A stretch of DNA of 61,156 nucleotides from Brevibacterium sp. XM4083 (GTDB lineage Bacteria > Actinomycetota > Actinomycetes > Actinomycetales > Brevibacteriaceae): contig NZ_VFYR02000003.1 in assembly GCF_006489205.2 (NCBI RefSeq), positions 14,534-75,689 on the forward strand, written 5' to 3'. A program made the translations under genes and the position numbers. Below are positions 16,194 to 24,876 of the stretch, one piece after another (the first letter of the stretch is position 1; each line of letters opens with the position of its first letter). Below the pieces are notes generated by a model, which worked only from the letters and a program-made list of their open reading frames with translations, searched no databases and was not told where the DNA came from.

Positions 16194-17389
16194 TGCTTCA
16201 GCCGGATCTGGCGCATCTCGCCAGAGATCTGACACGCATTCACGATGCTGTGATCACCGGGGCGTCGCCGCCGGTGCAACCGCGCGCGCTGGTCAGGCGC
16301 TCGTGGGATCGGATGCTGCGATTGGGGCTGGACCCGGATGGCGCGAATGCGCGGATCGTCGCCGATGGGGCCGAGCTGGAGACTCGGCGGAGGACGTCAC
16401 GGCTGAGGCTGGTCGTCGATGAGATGCGCTCAGTGCTGTTGCGGGCTCCCGACGCTGCGCCGTTCATCCTCGTCGTCACGGATGCCGATGGAGTCATTCT
16501 GTGGAGAGATGGTGCGGCTTCCGCCAGACGGCAAGCCGATGAGCTTGGATTCGTCGAAGGAGCGCATTGGTCCGAAGCCAAGGTCGGTACGAACGCCATC
16601 GGCACGGCGCTGGCCGAGGAGGCACCCGTCCAGCTCTTCTCCGCCGAACATTTTGAGGCCTCTCAGCACCCTTGGTACTGCAGTGCCGTGCCCGTGCACG
16701 ACCCGCATGACGGGACTCTCTTGGGAGTCGTCGACATCAGCGGTCCGGCGATGACTCTTCATCCTGCTGTGCAGTCGTTGGTGACTACGGCGGTGCGTCT
16801 GGCCGAGGCCCGCCTGATGATCGCTCAGCAGGAAGCGCTGAACACTCTCCGCGATCGGATGTCGGCGATGCTTGCGGGCACGTCCGGTCCGGCCCTCGTC
16901 GTCGACGATGCCGGATGGGTGGCGTATCAGCAGGGCGTACGCAGCCGCGACCGCATCGAGGTGCCGGCCGCTGACCGTTCGATCCTCATCCCCGGTGCCG
17001 GTCTGTGCCTGCCGGAGAAGATCACCGGTGGATGGCTGCTGCGGCCCACCGGCGATCGTCGAGCTTCGGTGACTCTGCGGATGAGGCAGGACCCGCCCGT
17101 TCTCGATATCCATTCCGGAACCGAACCTCTGGTCGTTCCGCTCACGCCACGGCGGGCGCAGATTCTGGCGGCGGTCACCTCTGCGGGGGCTGCGGGGATC
17201 AGCGCTCCCGACCTCAGCCAGCGCCTCTACGGGGACGGCGACCATGTGGTCACCGTCCGCGCAGAGGTCTCGCTCTGCGCCGTTCCGTCGGAGCCCTGCT
17301 CGCCACCCGGCCCTACCGGTGGGCCGACGGCGTCGACGCGCGGGTGGACTAGGCCGGTCACGACGTCGCCGGGGAACAGAATCGGCTGA
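16193..17389 (+). CDS. GAF-domain transcriptional regulator with probable C-terminal frameshift
   Basis: A regulator of the AcoR-like GAF family common next to oxygenase and dehydrogenase genes in actinobacteria. The N-terminus has a helical segment with SWDRMLRLGLDPD, a GAF sensor domain (VTDADGVILWRDG, WSEAKVGTNAIGTALAEEAP) and a C-terminal winged-helix-like domain (LTPRRAQILAAVTS, DLSQRLYGDGDHVVTVRAEV). In the family this continues as SRLRR--GALL-TRPYR-ADGV. Here exactly that sequence is in the +2 frame from 17275, ending at a TAG at 17350-17352. The frame as it stands instead reads a Pro/Thr-rich tail to 17389. One base appears missing near 17273. The gene may be a pseudogene, a sequencing error or a recent mutation. 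Confidence 0.75.
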   Translation: MLQPDLAHLARDLTRIHDAVITGASPPVQPRALVRRSWDRMLRLGLDPDGANARIVADGAELETRRRTSRLRLVVDEMRSVLLRAPDAAPFILVVTDADGVILWRDGAASARRQADELGFVEGAHWSEAKVGTNAIGTALAEEAPVQLFSAEHFEASQHPWYCSAVPVHDPHDGTLLGVVDISGPAMTLHPAVQSLVTTAVRLAEARLMIAQQEALNTLRDRMSAMLAGTSGPALVVDDAGWVAYQQGVRSRDRIEVPAADRSILIPGAGLCLPEKITGGWLLRPTGDRRASVTLRMRQDPPVLDIHSGTEPLVVPLTPRRAQILAAVTSAGAAGISAPDLSQRLYGDGDHVVTVRAEVSLCAVPSEPCSPPGPTGGPTASTRGWTRPVTTSPGNRIG

Positions 17390-17586
17390 GAGATCGAGAA
17401 GCACGAAAGAGGCACTCCTGAGCGACGGCTAGTTTCCCACCGCGCCGAGCCACCAGGGACAGCGCATTCGCAACGTTCTTTCGGTATCCGCCAGCTCTGT
17501 CACGACGCCGATGCTTATCGGGCACTGCAGCCGCTATTGTCTGCAACCCGTGAAGATTCGGTGAAGTAAAATCTGAGGCACACCCA

Positions 17587-18246
17587 TTGACTCCGAAGAA
17601 CGGTTCACCAGAGTTGACTCTTTCCCAACAGGCTTACAGTGTCATCGAAGACATGATCATCAGTGGGTCGATTCCTGCCGGCAGCTACATCACCGAGCCC
17701 GAACTCGTGGAGAAGACCGGCTTGGGCAGGACACCCATCCGCGAGGCGTTGCAGCGCCTCGCACGCGAGCACATGGTGACCATCCGGCCCCGCCGAGGCA
17801 TCTACGTTCCCTCTCTGGAGTATGAGACCGAATTGCGTATCCTCGAAGTCCGCAGAGAGCTCGACGTCGTCGCCGTCCGCCTCGCCGCCAGACGAGCCTC
17901 AGATGACCAGCGCAGCAGGATGCGATCTCTGGCCGCGCAGCTCGAGCAGATCGGATCCGACTTTCCGACTTACGCGGAGACCATCCGCGAAACTCATCAA
18001 CTGCTGGCAGCCGCCACCAAGAACACCTACCTCGTCGAATCTCTGCTTCCGCTGCAGAATCTCTCTCGACGCTACTGGATCTCCAACGTCGTCGATGTCG
18101 AGAAGGAGATCGCAGCCAGTTCCGGCTGCCATCTGCGCATGCTCAGAGGCGCGGCGGACATGGACGTTGACGCGGCAGAGAAAGCCGCCTACGATCTCAA
18201 CGACTATCTGGTCGACTATGCAACGAGAGCGGCGCAGATGGCCTGA
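17587..18246 (+). CDS. GntR family (FadR/FCD subfamily) regulator
   Basis: A 219-residue regulator. The winged helix-turn-helix is at about 12-75 (SQQAYSVIEDMIISGSIPAG, TGLGRTPIREALQRLAREHM, RRGIYVP), followed by an all-helical FCD ligand domain with RRELDVVAVRLAARRAS. The start is TTG 17587 with GAGG eight bases upstream. It is convergent with, and only 69 bases from, the flavin-reductase-like gene, so it is a reasonable candidate regulator of the reductase-permease pair. FCD regulators usually respond to small carboxylic acids. Confidence 0.82.
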   Translation: MTPKNGSPELTLSQQAYSVIEDMIISGSIPAGSYITEPELVEKTGLGRTPIREALQRLAREHMVTIRPRRGIYVPSLEYETELRILEVRRELDVVAVRLAARRASDDQRSRMRSLAAQLEQIGSDFPTYAETIRETHQLLAAATKNTYLVESLLPLQNLSRRYWISNVVDVEKEIAASSGCHLRMLRGAADMDVDAAEKAAYDLNDYLVDYATRAAQMA

Positions 18247-18315
18247 CTCAGCTATCTGCGCCGCAACGGGTTCGCCTGCCGGCTCAGTCCGCTGACCCAG
18301 CCGGAGCCGTCCCGA

Positions 18316-18972
18316 TCAGGTCGGGTTTCCCGACAACCCCGCTTGTGCGTCCCCATCGGCACCCGGCACGCGCATCTCGAAGGTCTCGGTCACGACCGTG
18401 TAGTCGAAGTAGCCCATGCGCGCAATCGGCTTGGCCTTGAGGATGTCGATCTTGCCATCCTCCGAGACATAGTCATCGTTGAGGTGGATGCGCTCGACCG
18501 AGGCATAGACGATGTCGATCGAGCCCACCTTCGAGTTGCCGGGCAGCCGGTGAGTGGAGATGTACTTGCACTCGTACTGGAACGGGCTCTCGGCGATCAT
18601 CGGCGTCGCGGACAGGTCAGCCGAGCGACGGGTGACGTCCATCTGGTCGAACTCGGATTCGTGCGCGTCCATCACCTGGGCGCTGATGTTGACCTGCTCG
18701 CGCAGATCCCAGGTGGCCATGTTCCACACGAACCAGCCGGTCTCCTCGGCGTTGAGCACGGTGTCCTTGCGACGCCCATCGGGGTACTGGTTGGCCGCGA
18801 ACATCACCATCGGCGGATCGAATGTGAGGTTCTGCCACTGGCTGTAGGGAGCGATGTTCTCGACTCCATCGGCGCTCACGCTCGAGAGCCAGCCGATGGG
18901 ACGCGGCACCGTCAGCGCCTTGAACGGCGAATGTTCGAGGGGACGGTTCTTCGACGAAGGATCGTATTTCAT
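18316..18972 (-). CDS. flavin reductase-like (split-barrel FMN-binding) protein
   Basis: A 218-residue protein of the flavin reductase-like domain family that binds FMN on a split barrel. The sequence LTVPRPIGWLSSVSADGVENIAPYS is the signature (PRP-(A/G)WLSS). The ATG at 18972 is chosen for AAGGA eight bases upstream. It is downstream of the NCS1 permease gene in the same direction, so the two are probably one operon. Such proteins reduce flavin for a two-component oxygenase or act directly as FMN oxidoreductases; no oxygenase partner lies in this operon. Confidence 0.8.
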   Translation of the reverse strand: MKYDPSSKNRPLEHSPFKALTVPRPIGWLSSVSADGVENIAPYSQWQNLTFDPPMVMFAANQYPDGRRKDTVLNAEETGWFVWNMATWDLREQVNISAQVMDAHESEFDQMDVTRRSADLSATPMIAESPFQYECKYISTHRLPGNSKVGSIDIVYASVERIHLNDDYVSEDGKIDILKAKPIARMGYFDYTVVTETFEMRVPGADGDAQAGLSGNPT

Positions 18973-19044
18973 CTGGATTTTCCTTTGTTGGGTTCGAAGT
19001 GGAAGAGATGGTGCCGGCACCGAAGGCCGGGGCGGCAGCCAGAC

Positions 19045-20436
19045 TCAGGCTGCGGCGGCCTTGACCCGGCGGCGCAGGTTTCCGGTCATGAGGTAGTAGA
19101 GCACGGCGGAGACGACGACGCCGAGGATCCAGGCGATCTCCGCGCCATTGAGCAGGTAGGCGATCGGTCCGACGTAGATTGCGCTGTTCATGAACGGGAT
19201 CTGGACGATGACGCCCGCGAGGTAGGCGACGTAGGCGATCCAGTTGAACTTCCCGTAGATCCCGTTCGGGTCGAACAGGCCCTTGATGTCGTACTTCTTA
19301 TTGCGCACCAGGTAAAAGTCGACGAGGTTGACCGCCGACCACGGTGTCATGAAGTAGAGGAGGAAGAGCAGGAAGTTCTGGAACACAGTGAGGAAGTTCT
19401 CCGAGGCGGCCAGGGCGATGGCAAGCGCCACCGCGGTCACGCCGAGGATGAACAGCGTGCGCGTGTACGACTTCAGATGGTTCTGCTTGGTGAAGGCGGA
19501 GACGATCGTTGTGATCGACATGAACCCGCCGTAGGCGCTGAGCGTGTTCCCGGCAAGCTTGCCCAGGATAACCGCGAGGAGGACGATCACGCCGAACTTC
19601 CCTGCCAGGTCGGTGATGTAGCCGACCTCGCTGCCGCTGAACGCGTCACCACCGAGGAACGCGGCGAAGGCGCCGACGGTCATCGCGAGGCTCGCACCGA
19701 GGACGCTGCCGAGGAACGTCCACCCGACGGTGGCGTTCTGCGAGGTAGTCTCGGGCAGGTAGCGGCTGTAATCGGCGATGTACGGGCCGAAGGTCAGCTG
19801 CCACGAGGCGGAGAGCGAGACGCCGAGGACGAACGGAGCCATCGCGAATCCGTTGCTCGCCGTGATGGACTCGCCCATATCGCCCGTGACCATGACGACG
19901 ATGAGCCAGACGAAGACGATGGCGCTGAGGAACGCCGGCAGGTGCGAGAACCGGTGGATCCAGCGATAGCCGACGATGGCCGAGAGCGCACAGAAGACCG
20001 CGAAGAGGATCGCACCGATCTGCGGCGAGACGTGGAACAGCAGCCCGAGCGCCTGACCTCCAAGGACGAGCCCCGTGGCATAGAAGCCGATGTAGATGAA
20101 GAGTGCGAGGACCAGCGGCAGGATGGCACCATAGAAACCGAACTGTGCCCGGCTCTGGATCATCTGCGGCACCCCGAGCTGCGGTCCCTGCGCCGAGTGC
20201 AGAGCGGTGATGTACCCGCCGAGGATGTTGCCGAGCAGGATCGCCGGGATCGACCACAGCGCCGAGTTCCCGAGAATCGTCATGAGCGCACCCGTGACGA
20301 GAGCGGTGATGGAGCTGTTCGCGGCGAACCACACGAAGAGCAGGGAGATCGGGCGTCCGTGACGTTCGGACGGCGGGATGTAGTCGATGGTTCGCTTTTC
20401 GACGAATTTAGGTTGAAGCTCGGGTGTAGCAGTCAT
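19045..20436 (-). CDS. NCS1 family nucleobase/cytosine-type permease
   Basis: A 463-residue permease of the purine-cytosine (NCS1) family with about twelve membrane segments. TM1 includes LLFVWFAANSSITALVTGAL, followed by GNILGGYITALHSAQGPQLG and MIQSRAQFGFYGA, all conserved family sequences. The downstream pattern SRYLPETTSQNATVGWTFLG is typical of the PucI/CodB branch. An upstream ATG at 20448 is rejected: GGAGGTC lies between it and 20436, so the latter is the start. The probable substrate is a pyrimidine, hydantoin or related heterocycle; the accompanying reductase suggests degradation of the imported compound. Confidence 0.85.
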   Translation of the reverse strand: MTATPELQPKFVEKRTIDYIPPSERHGRPISLLFVWFAANSSITALVTGALMTILGNSALWSIPAILLGNILGGYITALHSAQGPQLGVPQMIQSRAQFGFYGAILPLVLALFIYIGFYATGLVLGGQALGLLFHVSPQIGAILFAVFCALSAIVGYRWIHRFSHLPAFLSAIVFVWLIVVMVTGDMGESITASNGFAMAPFVLGVSLSASWQLTFGPYIADYSRYLPETTSQNATVGWTFLGSVLGASLAMTVGAFAAFLGGDAFSGSEVGYITDLAGKFGVIVLLAVILGKLAGNTLSAYGGFMSITTIVSAFTKQNHLKSYTRTLFILGVTAVALAIALAASENFLTVFQNFLLFLLYFMTPWSAVNLVDFYLVRNKKYDIKGLFDPNGIYGKFNWIAYVAYLAGVIVQIPFMNSAIYVGPIAYLLNGAEIAWILGVVVSAVLYYLMTGNLRRRVKAAAA

Positions 20437-20478
20437 CATGACCTCCATTGCACGGCTGCGTTAAGTGCAGTGTCGTGA

Positions 20479-20508
20479 AATATATCACCAATATATCTTT
20501 GGTCACAA
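20479..20508 (-). promoter_or_regulatory. AT-rich promoter/operator of the NCS1 operon
   Basis: On the minus strand TTGTGA (20503-20508) and TATATT (20479-20484) are separated by 18 bases. The block contains two ATATAT tracts and GTGA/TCAC ends, giving a partly symmetric AT-rich element in GC-rich surroundings. It is a plausible site for the nearby GntR regulator. Confidence 0.5.
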
Positions 20509-20674
20509 TACCGTCGGACCCTTTTCATTCGGCCGCGACGAGCAACGATCCGCGAAGTTCCGCGCGTCGTCGAGACAGGGAATCGCCCGACCGGAACAGC
20601 GCCGAAACTGTGCTTGCCGACCGGGTCTGTGCTGAAAAGAGAGCCCTCACGTGTACCAGCGTTGGGAGGTCAGA

Positions 20675-20812
20675 ATGGCTGGCGAGAAGCTCGACCTCGA
20701 AATGCAGGGCACGGGAGGACTCCTGGCTCGAATCCACACAGCGATGGGAACCGAGGAGATCGCTCTGATGTTCGACGATGCCGAGGATCCCGCATCACTG
20801 TGCAGACTGTGA
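20675..20812 (+). CDS. possible 45-residue protein of unknown function
   Basis: A short frame beginning MAGEKLDLEMQG and ending ASLCRL. GGGAGG lies five bases before the ATG, and a strong hairpin starts two bases after the stop, which is what a real small gene would show. The product is acidic with one cysteine near the end and no membrane segment. I do not recognise it. It could be a small regulatory or secreted peptide, or a remnant of a larger gene. Confidence 0.4.
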   Translation: MAGEKLDLEMQGTGGLLARIHTAMGTEEIALMFDDAEDPASLCRL

Positions 20813-20813
20813 A

Positions 20814-20846
20814 GGGCGGGGCCGACATCGTCTGTCGGCCCCGCCC
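20814..20846. terminator. bidirectional terminator
   Basis: A perfect 13 bp GC stem (20814-20826 and 20834-20846) around ATCGTCT. It lies right after the 45-residue frame and 26 bases after the stop of purA on the other strand. Confidence 0.8.
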
Positions 20847-20871
20847 TCAGCTATTCAGTTCTGGTGCGACC

Positions 20872-22158
20872 TCAGTCCAGCAGGTCGTGTCGCACGATCG
20901 ACTGTTCGCGATCGGGGCCGACGCCGATGACCGACATCCGGCAGCCCGAGAGCTCCTCGAGTGCGAGCACGTACTTCTGCGCGTTCTCCGGCAGATCGTC
21001 GAAGGTCCGAGCCTTCGTGATGTCCTCGGTCCAGCCGTCGAAGTACTCGAAGATCGGCTTCGCATGGTGGAACTCGGTCTGCGACACCGGCATCTCCTCA
21101 TGACGCTCGCCGTCGACTTCGTAGGCCACGCACACGGGGATCCGCTCGATGCCCGTGAGCACGTCGAGCTTCGTGAGCACATAGTCGGTGAAACCGTTCG
21201 TGCGGGCGGCGTAGCGGGCGATGACCGCGTCATACCAGCCGCAGCGGCGCGGTCGTCCGGTGTTGACGCCGAACTCGCCGCCGGCCTTCTGCAGGTATTC
21301 GCCCATCTCGTCGAAGAGCTCGGTCGGGAAGGGTCCGGCGCCCACGCGGGTCGTGTAGGCCTTGACGATGCCGACGACGCGGTTGATCCGCGTCGGGCCG
21401 ATCCCGGATCCCACGCACGAACCGCCAGCGGTCGGGTTGGAGGACGTGACGAACGGGTACGTGCCGTGGTCGACGTCGAGCATCGTCGCCTGACCGCCCT
21501 CCATGACGACGACGTCTCCCCGGTCGAGGGCGTCGTTGAGCATGAGCTCGGTCTCGGCGACGTAGGGGCGCAGCCGCTCGACGTAGGGCAGGAAGTAGTC
21601 GACGACCTCCTCGACGCTCACCGCGCGACGGTTGTAGACCTTGACGAGGAGTTCGTTCTTCTGGTGGAGCGAGCCCTCGATCTTCTGGCGCAGGATCGAC
21701 TCGTCGAAGATGTCCTGGACGCGGATGCCCAGGCGCCCGATCTTGTCCATGTACGCCGGCCCGATGCCGCGCCCGGTCGTCCCGATCGCGCGCTTGCCGA
21801 GGAAGCGCTCGGTCACCTTGTCCAGCGTTTGGTGGTAGGGCGCGACGAGGTGCGCGTTCGCCGAGATCCGCAGCTTCGAGGTGTCGGCGCCGCGCGATTC
21901 GAGGGCGTCGATCTCCTCGAAGAGCGCTTCGAGGTTGACGACGACGCCGTTGCCGATGACGGGGGTGACGTTGGGCGAGAGGATCCCCGCGGGAAGGAGC
22001 TTGAGCTCGTACTTCTCACCGCCGACGACAACCGTGTGACCAGCGTTGTTCCCGCCGTTGGGCTTGACGACGTAGTCGACGCTGGTGCCGAGGATGTCGG
22101 TGGTCTTCCCTTTACCTTCGTCGCCCCACTGAGCGCCGACGACAACGATTGCTGGCAT
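20872..22158 (-). CDS. purA: adenylosuccinate synthetase
   Basis: A 428-residue cytoplasmic enzyme that joins IMP and aspartate using GTP in the first committed step of AMP synthesis. The N-terminal glycine-rich loop [16 protein letters not shown] (5-20) contains the catalytic Asp and the Lys-Thr pair of the phosphate loop. The second signature [10 protein letters not shown] is near residue 36, and [13 protein letters not shown] is near 125. Full length and every family block are present. It is a single gene, divergent from idi and ending at a shared terminator. Confidence 0.98.
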   Translation of the reverse strand: MPAIVVVGAQWGDEGKGKTTDILGTSVDYVVKPNGGNNAGHTVVVGGEKYELKLLPAGILSPNVTPVIGNGVVVNLEALFEEIDALESRGADTSKLRISANAHLVAPYHQTLDKVTERFLGKRAIGTTGRGIGPAYMDKIGRLGIRVQDIFDESILRQKIEGSLHQKNELLVKVYNRRAVSVEEVVDYFLPYVERLRPYVAETELMLNDALDRGDVVVMEGGQATMLDVDHGTYPFVTSSNPTAGGSCVGSGIGPTRINRVVGIVKAYTTRVGAGPFPTELFDEMGEYLQKAGGEFGVNTGRPRRCGWYDAVIARYAARTNGFTDYVLTKLDVLTGIERIPVCVAYEVDGERHEEMPVSQTEFHHAKPIFEYFDGWTEDITKARTFDDLPENAQKYVLALEELSGCRMSVIGVGPDREQSIVRHDLLD

Positions 22159-22225
22159 GAGTGTTTCACCTCAAGTGAAAGAAGGGGATCATTACCTCCA
22201 CAGTCTACTTGCTGGTCATGACATC

Positions 22226-22350
22226 GCCCCCGTTCCGTCCGCGGCCCCGCCCCGATACGGCCCCCGTTCCGTCCGCGGCCCCGCCCCGATGCAACCCTCG
22301 TTCCGACCGCGACCCCGCCCCGATAAGACCCACGGCCCCACCCCGATAGG
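22226..22350. repeat. 34 bp tandem repeat between purA and idi
   Basis: Copies start at about 22226, 22260 and 22294, with a shortened fourth copy (GGCCCCACCCCGATAGG). The unit is CCCGTTCCGTCCGCGGCCCC followed by GCCCCGAT and a few variable bases. The array lies between the divergent purA and idi starts, in the region that must hold both promoters. Confidence 0.85.
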
Positions 22351-22407
22351 GCCCTCGCACCGGTAGCATGGGGCAGACCGTCCGGTGTTCGAAGGAGCTG
22401 ATGATCG

Positions 22408-22962
22408 ATGACCACTCCCGACACCGCTGACACTGCCGTCGAACGCGTCGTCCTCCTCGACGAGGCCGCCCGCCCCATCGGGTCGATGCCCAAGTCCGAG
22501 GTCCACACCGCCGACACCCCGCTGCACTCCGCGTTCTCCTGCTATCTCATCGACGACGAGGACCGCATCCTCCTCACCCGCCGCGCCCTGACGAAGGCGG
22601 CGTGGCCGGGCGTGTGGACGAACAGCTTCTGCGGTCATCCGGCACCCGGGGAGGACATCGAGGACGCCCTCGTCCGGCGGGCTGACCAGGAGCTCGGCAC
22701 GACCGTGAGCGCCGTGACGGTCATCGCCCCCGACTTCCGCTACCGTGCCGTCGATGCCGGCGGCATCGTCGAGAACGAGGTGTGCCCGGTCTACGTCGCC
22801 CGGATCGCCTCGCCGCTGGACCCCTCCCCCGCCGAGGTGGCCGAATGGTCCTGGACTCCGATCGCTGAGGTCCGTGCGGCGCTGAGTGCGACACCGTTCG
22901 TCTTCAGCCCGTGGATGGTCGATCAGTTCGCCGCCGGCGTCTTCGAGAGCCTGCGGCCGTGA
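22408..22962 (+). CDS. idi: isopentenyl-diphosphate delta-isomerase, type 1
   Basis: A 184-residue Nudix-fold isomerase interconverting IPP and DMAPP, supplying the starter for carotenoids. The catalytic residues are visible: Cys75 and His77 in NSFCGHP, and Glu122/Glu124 in VENEVCP, corresponding to Cys67, His69, Glu114 and Glu116 of the E. coli enzyme. GAAGGAG precedes the ATG by ten bases; an out-of-frame ATG lies closer. It is the first gene of the plus-strand carotenoid operon and overlaps the P450 start (GTGA). Confidence 0.95.
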   Translation: MTTPDTADTAVERVVLLDEAARPIGSMPKSEVHTADTPLHSAFSCYLIDDEDRILLTRRALTKAAWPGVWTNSFCGHPAPGEDIEDALVRRADQELGTTVSAVTVIAPDFRYRAVDAGGIVENEVCPVYVARIASPLDPSPAEVAEWSWTPIAEVRAALSATPFVFSPWMVDQFAAGVFESLRP

Positions 22963-24164
22963 GAGGACCCGACTCCGCGCGCGCCGAACCTGCCCCGGGT
23001 TACCACCGGATCCGCTCGTTTGCGGCGGCCCGAGAGGTCCTCCGAGCCCGCCGCTCCACGGTCCAGGCCGGCTTCACCGCGGAGCGGATCCCCCGCGGAT
23101 GGTTCCGCCGCCACCCGATCCTCATCTCCGACGGCCCCGCGCATGATGAGCAGCGGCGTGCCCTCGCCCGCTTCTTCGCCCCGTCTGTCGTCGACGAACG
23201 GTACGCGGCAGACATCGAGGCGCAGGCCCAGGCGATCGTCGATGAGGCCGTCGTCACCGGACGCTGCCGCCTCGACGACGCCGCTCTGCTCTACACCGTT
23301 GGAGTCACCGCCGGGATCGTCGGCCTCACCGCGTCCCCGGTCCCGGCCCTCGCCTCGCGGCTCACGGCGTTCTTCCGGCAGCCCCCGGTCGACCTCGCCG
23401 CCCCGAACTGGGGGCGGACCAACCGCCAATGGCTGCAGGCCGCCGTCAACGGGCTCCTCCCGCTCACCGCCTTCCACGTCTGCGACGTGCTGCCCGCCAT
23501 CCGCGACCACCGGCGCAGCCCTCGCGACGACATCATCTCCCACCTCCTCGCCACCGGTGCCGGCACCGCGGACATCCTCGTCGAATGCGTCACCTACGGC
23601 ACCGCGGGCATGGTCACCACTCGTGAGTTCATCTCCTTCGCCGCGTGGCGGCTGCTCAGGGACGATGAGCTCCGCCATGACTACCTCGGCGCCGCCCGGG
23701 ACGCCCGGCTGGCGATGCTCGAGGAGGTCATCCGCCTCGACCCCATCGTCGGCCACCTCTACCGGCGCGTCACCGACGATCTCACCGTCGACATCGACGG
23801 ACAGGCGACGACGATCCCCGCCGGCGACCTCGTCGACATCGACGTCACAGCCGCCAACGTCGATCCGTCCGCGTTCGGGACGGCCGCCGAGGCGGTCTGT
23901 CCGGCCCCGACCGAGCGCGGTCGCGTCCCCGGCCGCCCGCGGACAGCGCTTCCCGCGGGACTGAGCTTCAGCGACGGGGCCCACCGCTGCCCGGGACAGC
24001 CCGTGGCGCTCGTCGTCGCCGACGCTCTCCTCCACCGCCTCCTGGCGTGCGAACCCACCCTCCTCACAACCCCGGTTGTCGGTCACGACTCCGTCATCGC
24101 CGGGGCCCGACTGCGCGGTCTCGACCTCGGCTTCACCGTCCCGTCCCGTCCGCGGCGGCGCTAA
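22959..24164 (+). CDS. cytochrome P450 of the carotenoid operon
   Basis: A 401-residue bacterial P450. The heme-binding loop FSDGAHRCPG carries the thiolate Cys344, the K-helix ExxR is E256-R259 in LEEVIRLDP, and the I-helix oxygen motif is AGMVTT (216-221). The GTG start at 22959 overlaps the idi stop. Work on aryl carotenoids of Brevibacterium implicates a P450 in hydroxylating isorenieratene to its 3- and 3,3'-hydroxy forms, and this gene's place between idi and crtYc fits that role. Its exact product is inference. Confidence 0.85.
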   Translation: MRGPDSARAEPAPGYHRIRSFAAAREVLRARRSTVQAGFTAERIPRGWFRRHPILISDGPAHDEQRRALARFFAPSVVDERYAADIEAQAQAIVDEAVVTGRCRLDDAALLYTVGVTAGIVGLTASPVPALASRLTAFFRQPPVDLAAPNWGRTNRQWLQAAVNGLLPLTAFHVCDVLPAIRDHRRSPRDDIISHLLATGAGTADILVECVTYGTAGMVTTREFISFAAWRLLRDDELRHDYLGAARDARLAMLEEVIRLDPIVGHLYRRVTDDLTVDIDGQATTIPAGDLVDIDVTAANVDPSAFGTAAEAVCPAPTERGRVPGRPRTALPAGLSFSDGAHRCPGQPVALVVADALLHRLLACEPTLLTTPVVGHDSVIAGARLRGLDLGFTVPSRPRRR

Positions 24165-24517
24165 TGTTCGGCCAGTGGGAGTACCTCGCGCTCATGGCGG
24201 CCTGTGTGCTCATCACCCTGCCCCTCGAGTTCGCGTTCGCCGCGCGGGTCTATCGCCGGTGGAGGCTCCTGCTCGCCGCCCTCATCCCCGTCGTCATCGT
24301 CTTCGCGGTCTGGGACCTCATCGCGATCGCCCGCGAGCACTGGTCCTACAACCCGGAGTTCGTCACGGGAATCGAATTCGGTGCCCTGCCGCTCGAAGAG
24401 CTCGTGTTCTTCGTCGTCATCCCCATCTGCGCCCTGCTCAGCTACGAGGCCGTCGGCACGGTGCTTGCCCGCGCCCCGCACTGGTGGGCGCGGCTGACGA
24501 GGAGGAAGGAGCGATGA
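24164..24517 (+). CDS. crtYc: lycopene cyclase subunit CrtYc
   Basis: A 117-residue membrane protein with three hydrophobic segments, one half of the heterodimeric lycopene beta-cyclase of actinobacteria (lycopene to beta-carotene). The conserved acidic motif LPLEELVFFVVIP (about residues 76-88) is the family's P-(L/I)-E-E site. ATG overlaps the P450 stop as TAATG, and its own stop overlaps crtYd as ATGA, so the two subunits are translated together. Confidence 0.9.
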   Translation: MFGQWEYLALMAACVLITLPLEFAFAARVYRRWRLLLAALIPVVIVFAVWDLIAIAREHWSYNPEFVTGIEFGALPLEELVFFVVIPICALLSYEAVGTVLARAPHWWARLTRRKER

Positions 24518-24876
24518 TCCCCGAATACACCGTCATGACGGTCGCCGGCATGGTCCTCGTCATCGCCCTCGAACTCTTCGTCTTCCGCAGCGGCATCTTC
24601 CGACGCGCCCAGTACTGGGCCGCGCTGGCGATCTGCCTCTTCTTCCAATGCCTCGTCGACGGCTGGCTGACGAAGCTGCGCGACCCCATCGTCGTCTACA
24701 ACCCGGACATGTTCTCTGGCATCCGCGTCCCCTTCGACATCCCCATCGAGGACTTCGGTTTCGGCTTCGCAATGATCACCGCGGTCCTCATGCTCTGGCA
24801 GTGGAACCTCAACCGGCGCAGCGCCGAGGCGGACTCCCCCGCCGAGGCGGACTCCCCCACCGAGGCGGACGGATGA
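24514..24876 (+). CDS. crtYd: lycopene cyclase subunit CrtYd
   Basis: A 120-residue partner of CrtYc with three membrane segments and the motif FDIPIEDFGFGFAM, the equivalent of the CrtYc acidic site. GAAGGAG lies directly before the ATG. The C-terminus ends in two and a half copies of a hexapeptide-like AEADSP repeat (DNA unit of 18 bases), which is probably dispensable. It overlaps crtU by four bases. Confidence 0.9.
   Translation: MIPEYTVMTVAGMVLVIALELFVFRSGIFRRAQYWAALAICLFFQCLVDGWLTKLRDPIVVYNPDMFSGIRVPFDIPIEDFGFGFAMITAVLMLWQWNLNRRSAEADSPAEADSPTEADG

Noticed and set aside
17353..17586. Separate small gene formed by the tail of the frameshifted GAF regulator
   Set aside because: The out-of-frame tail is explained by continuation of the regulator's own domain and has no start signal.
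22226..22350. CRISPR array
   Set aside because: The units are head-to-tail with no unique spacers and no cas genes are in the window.
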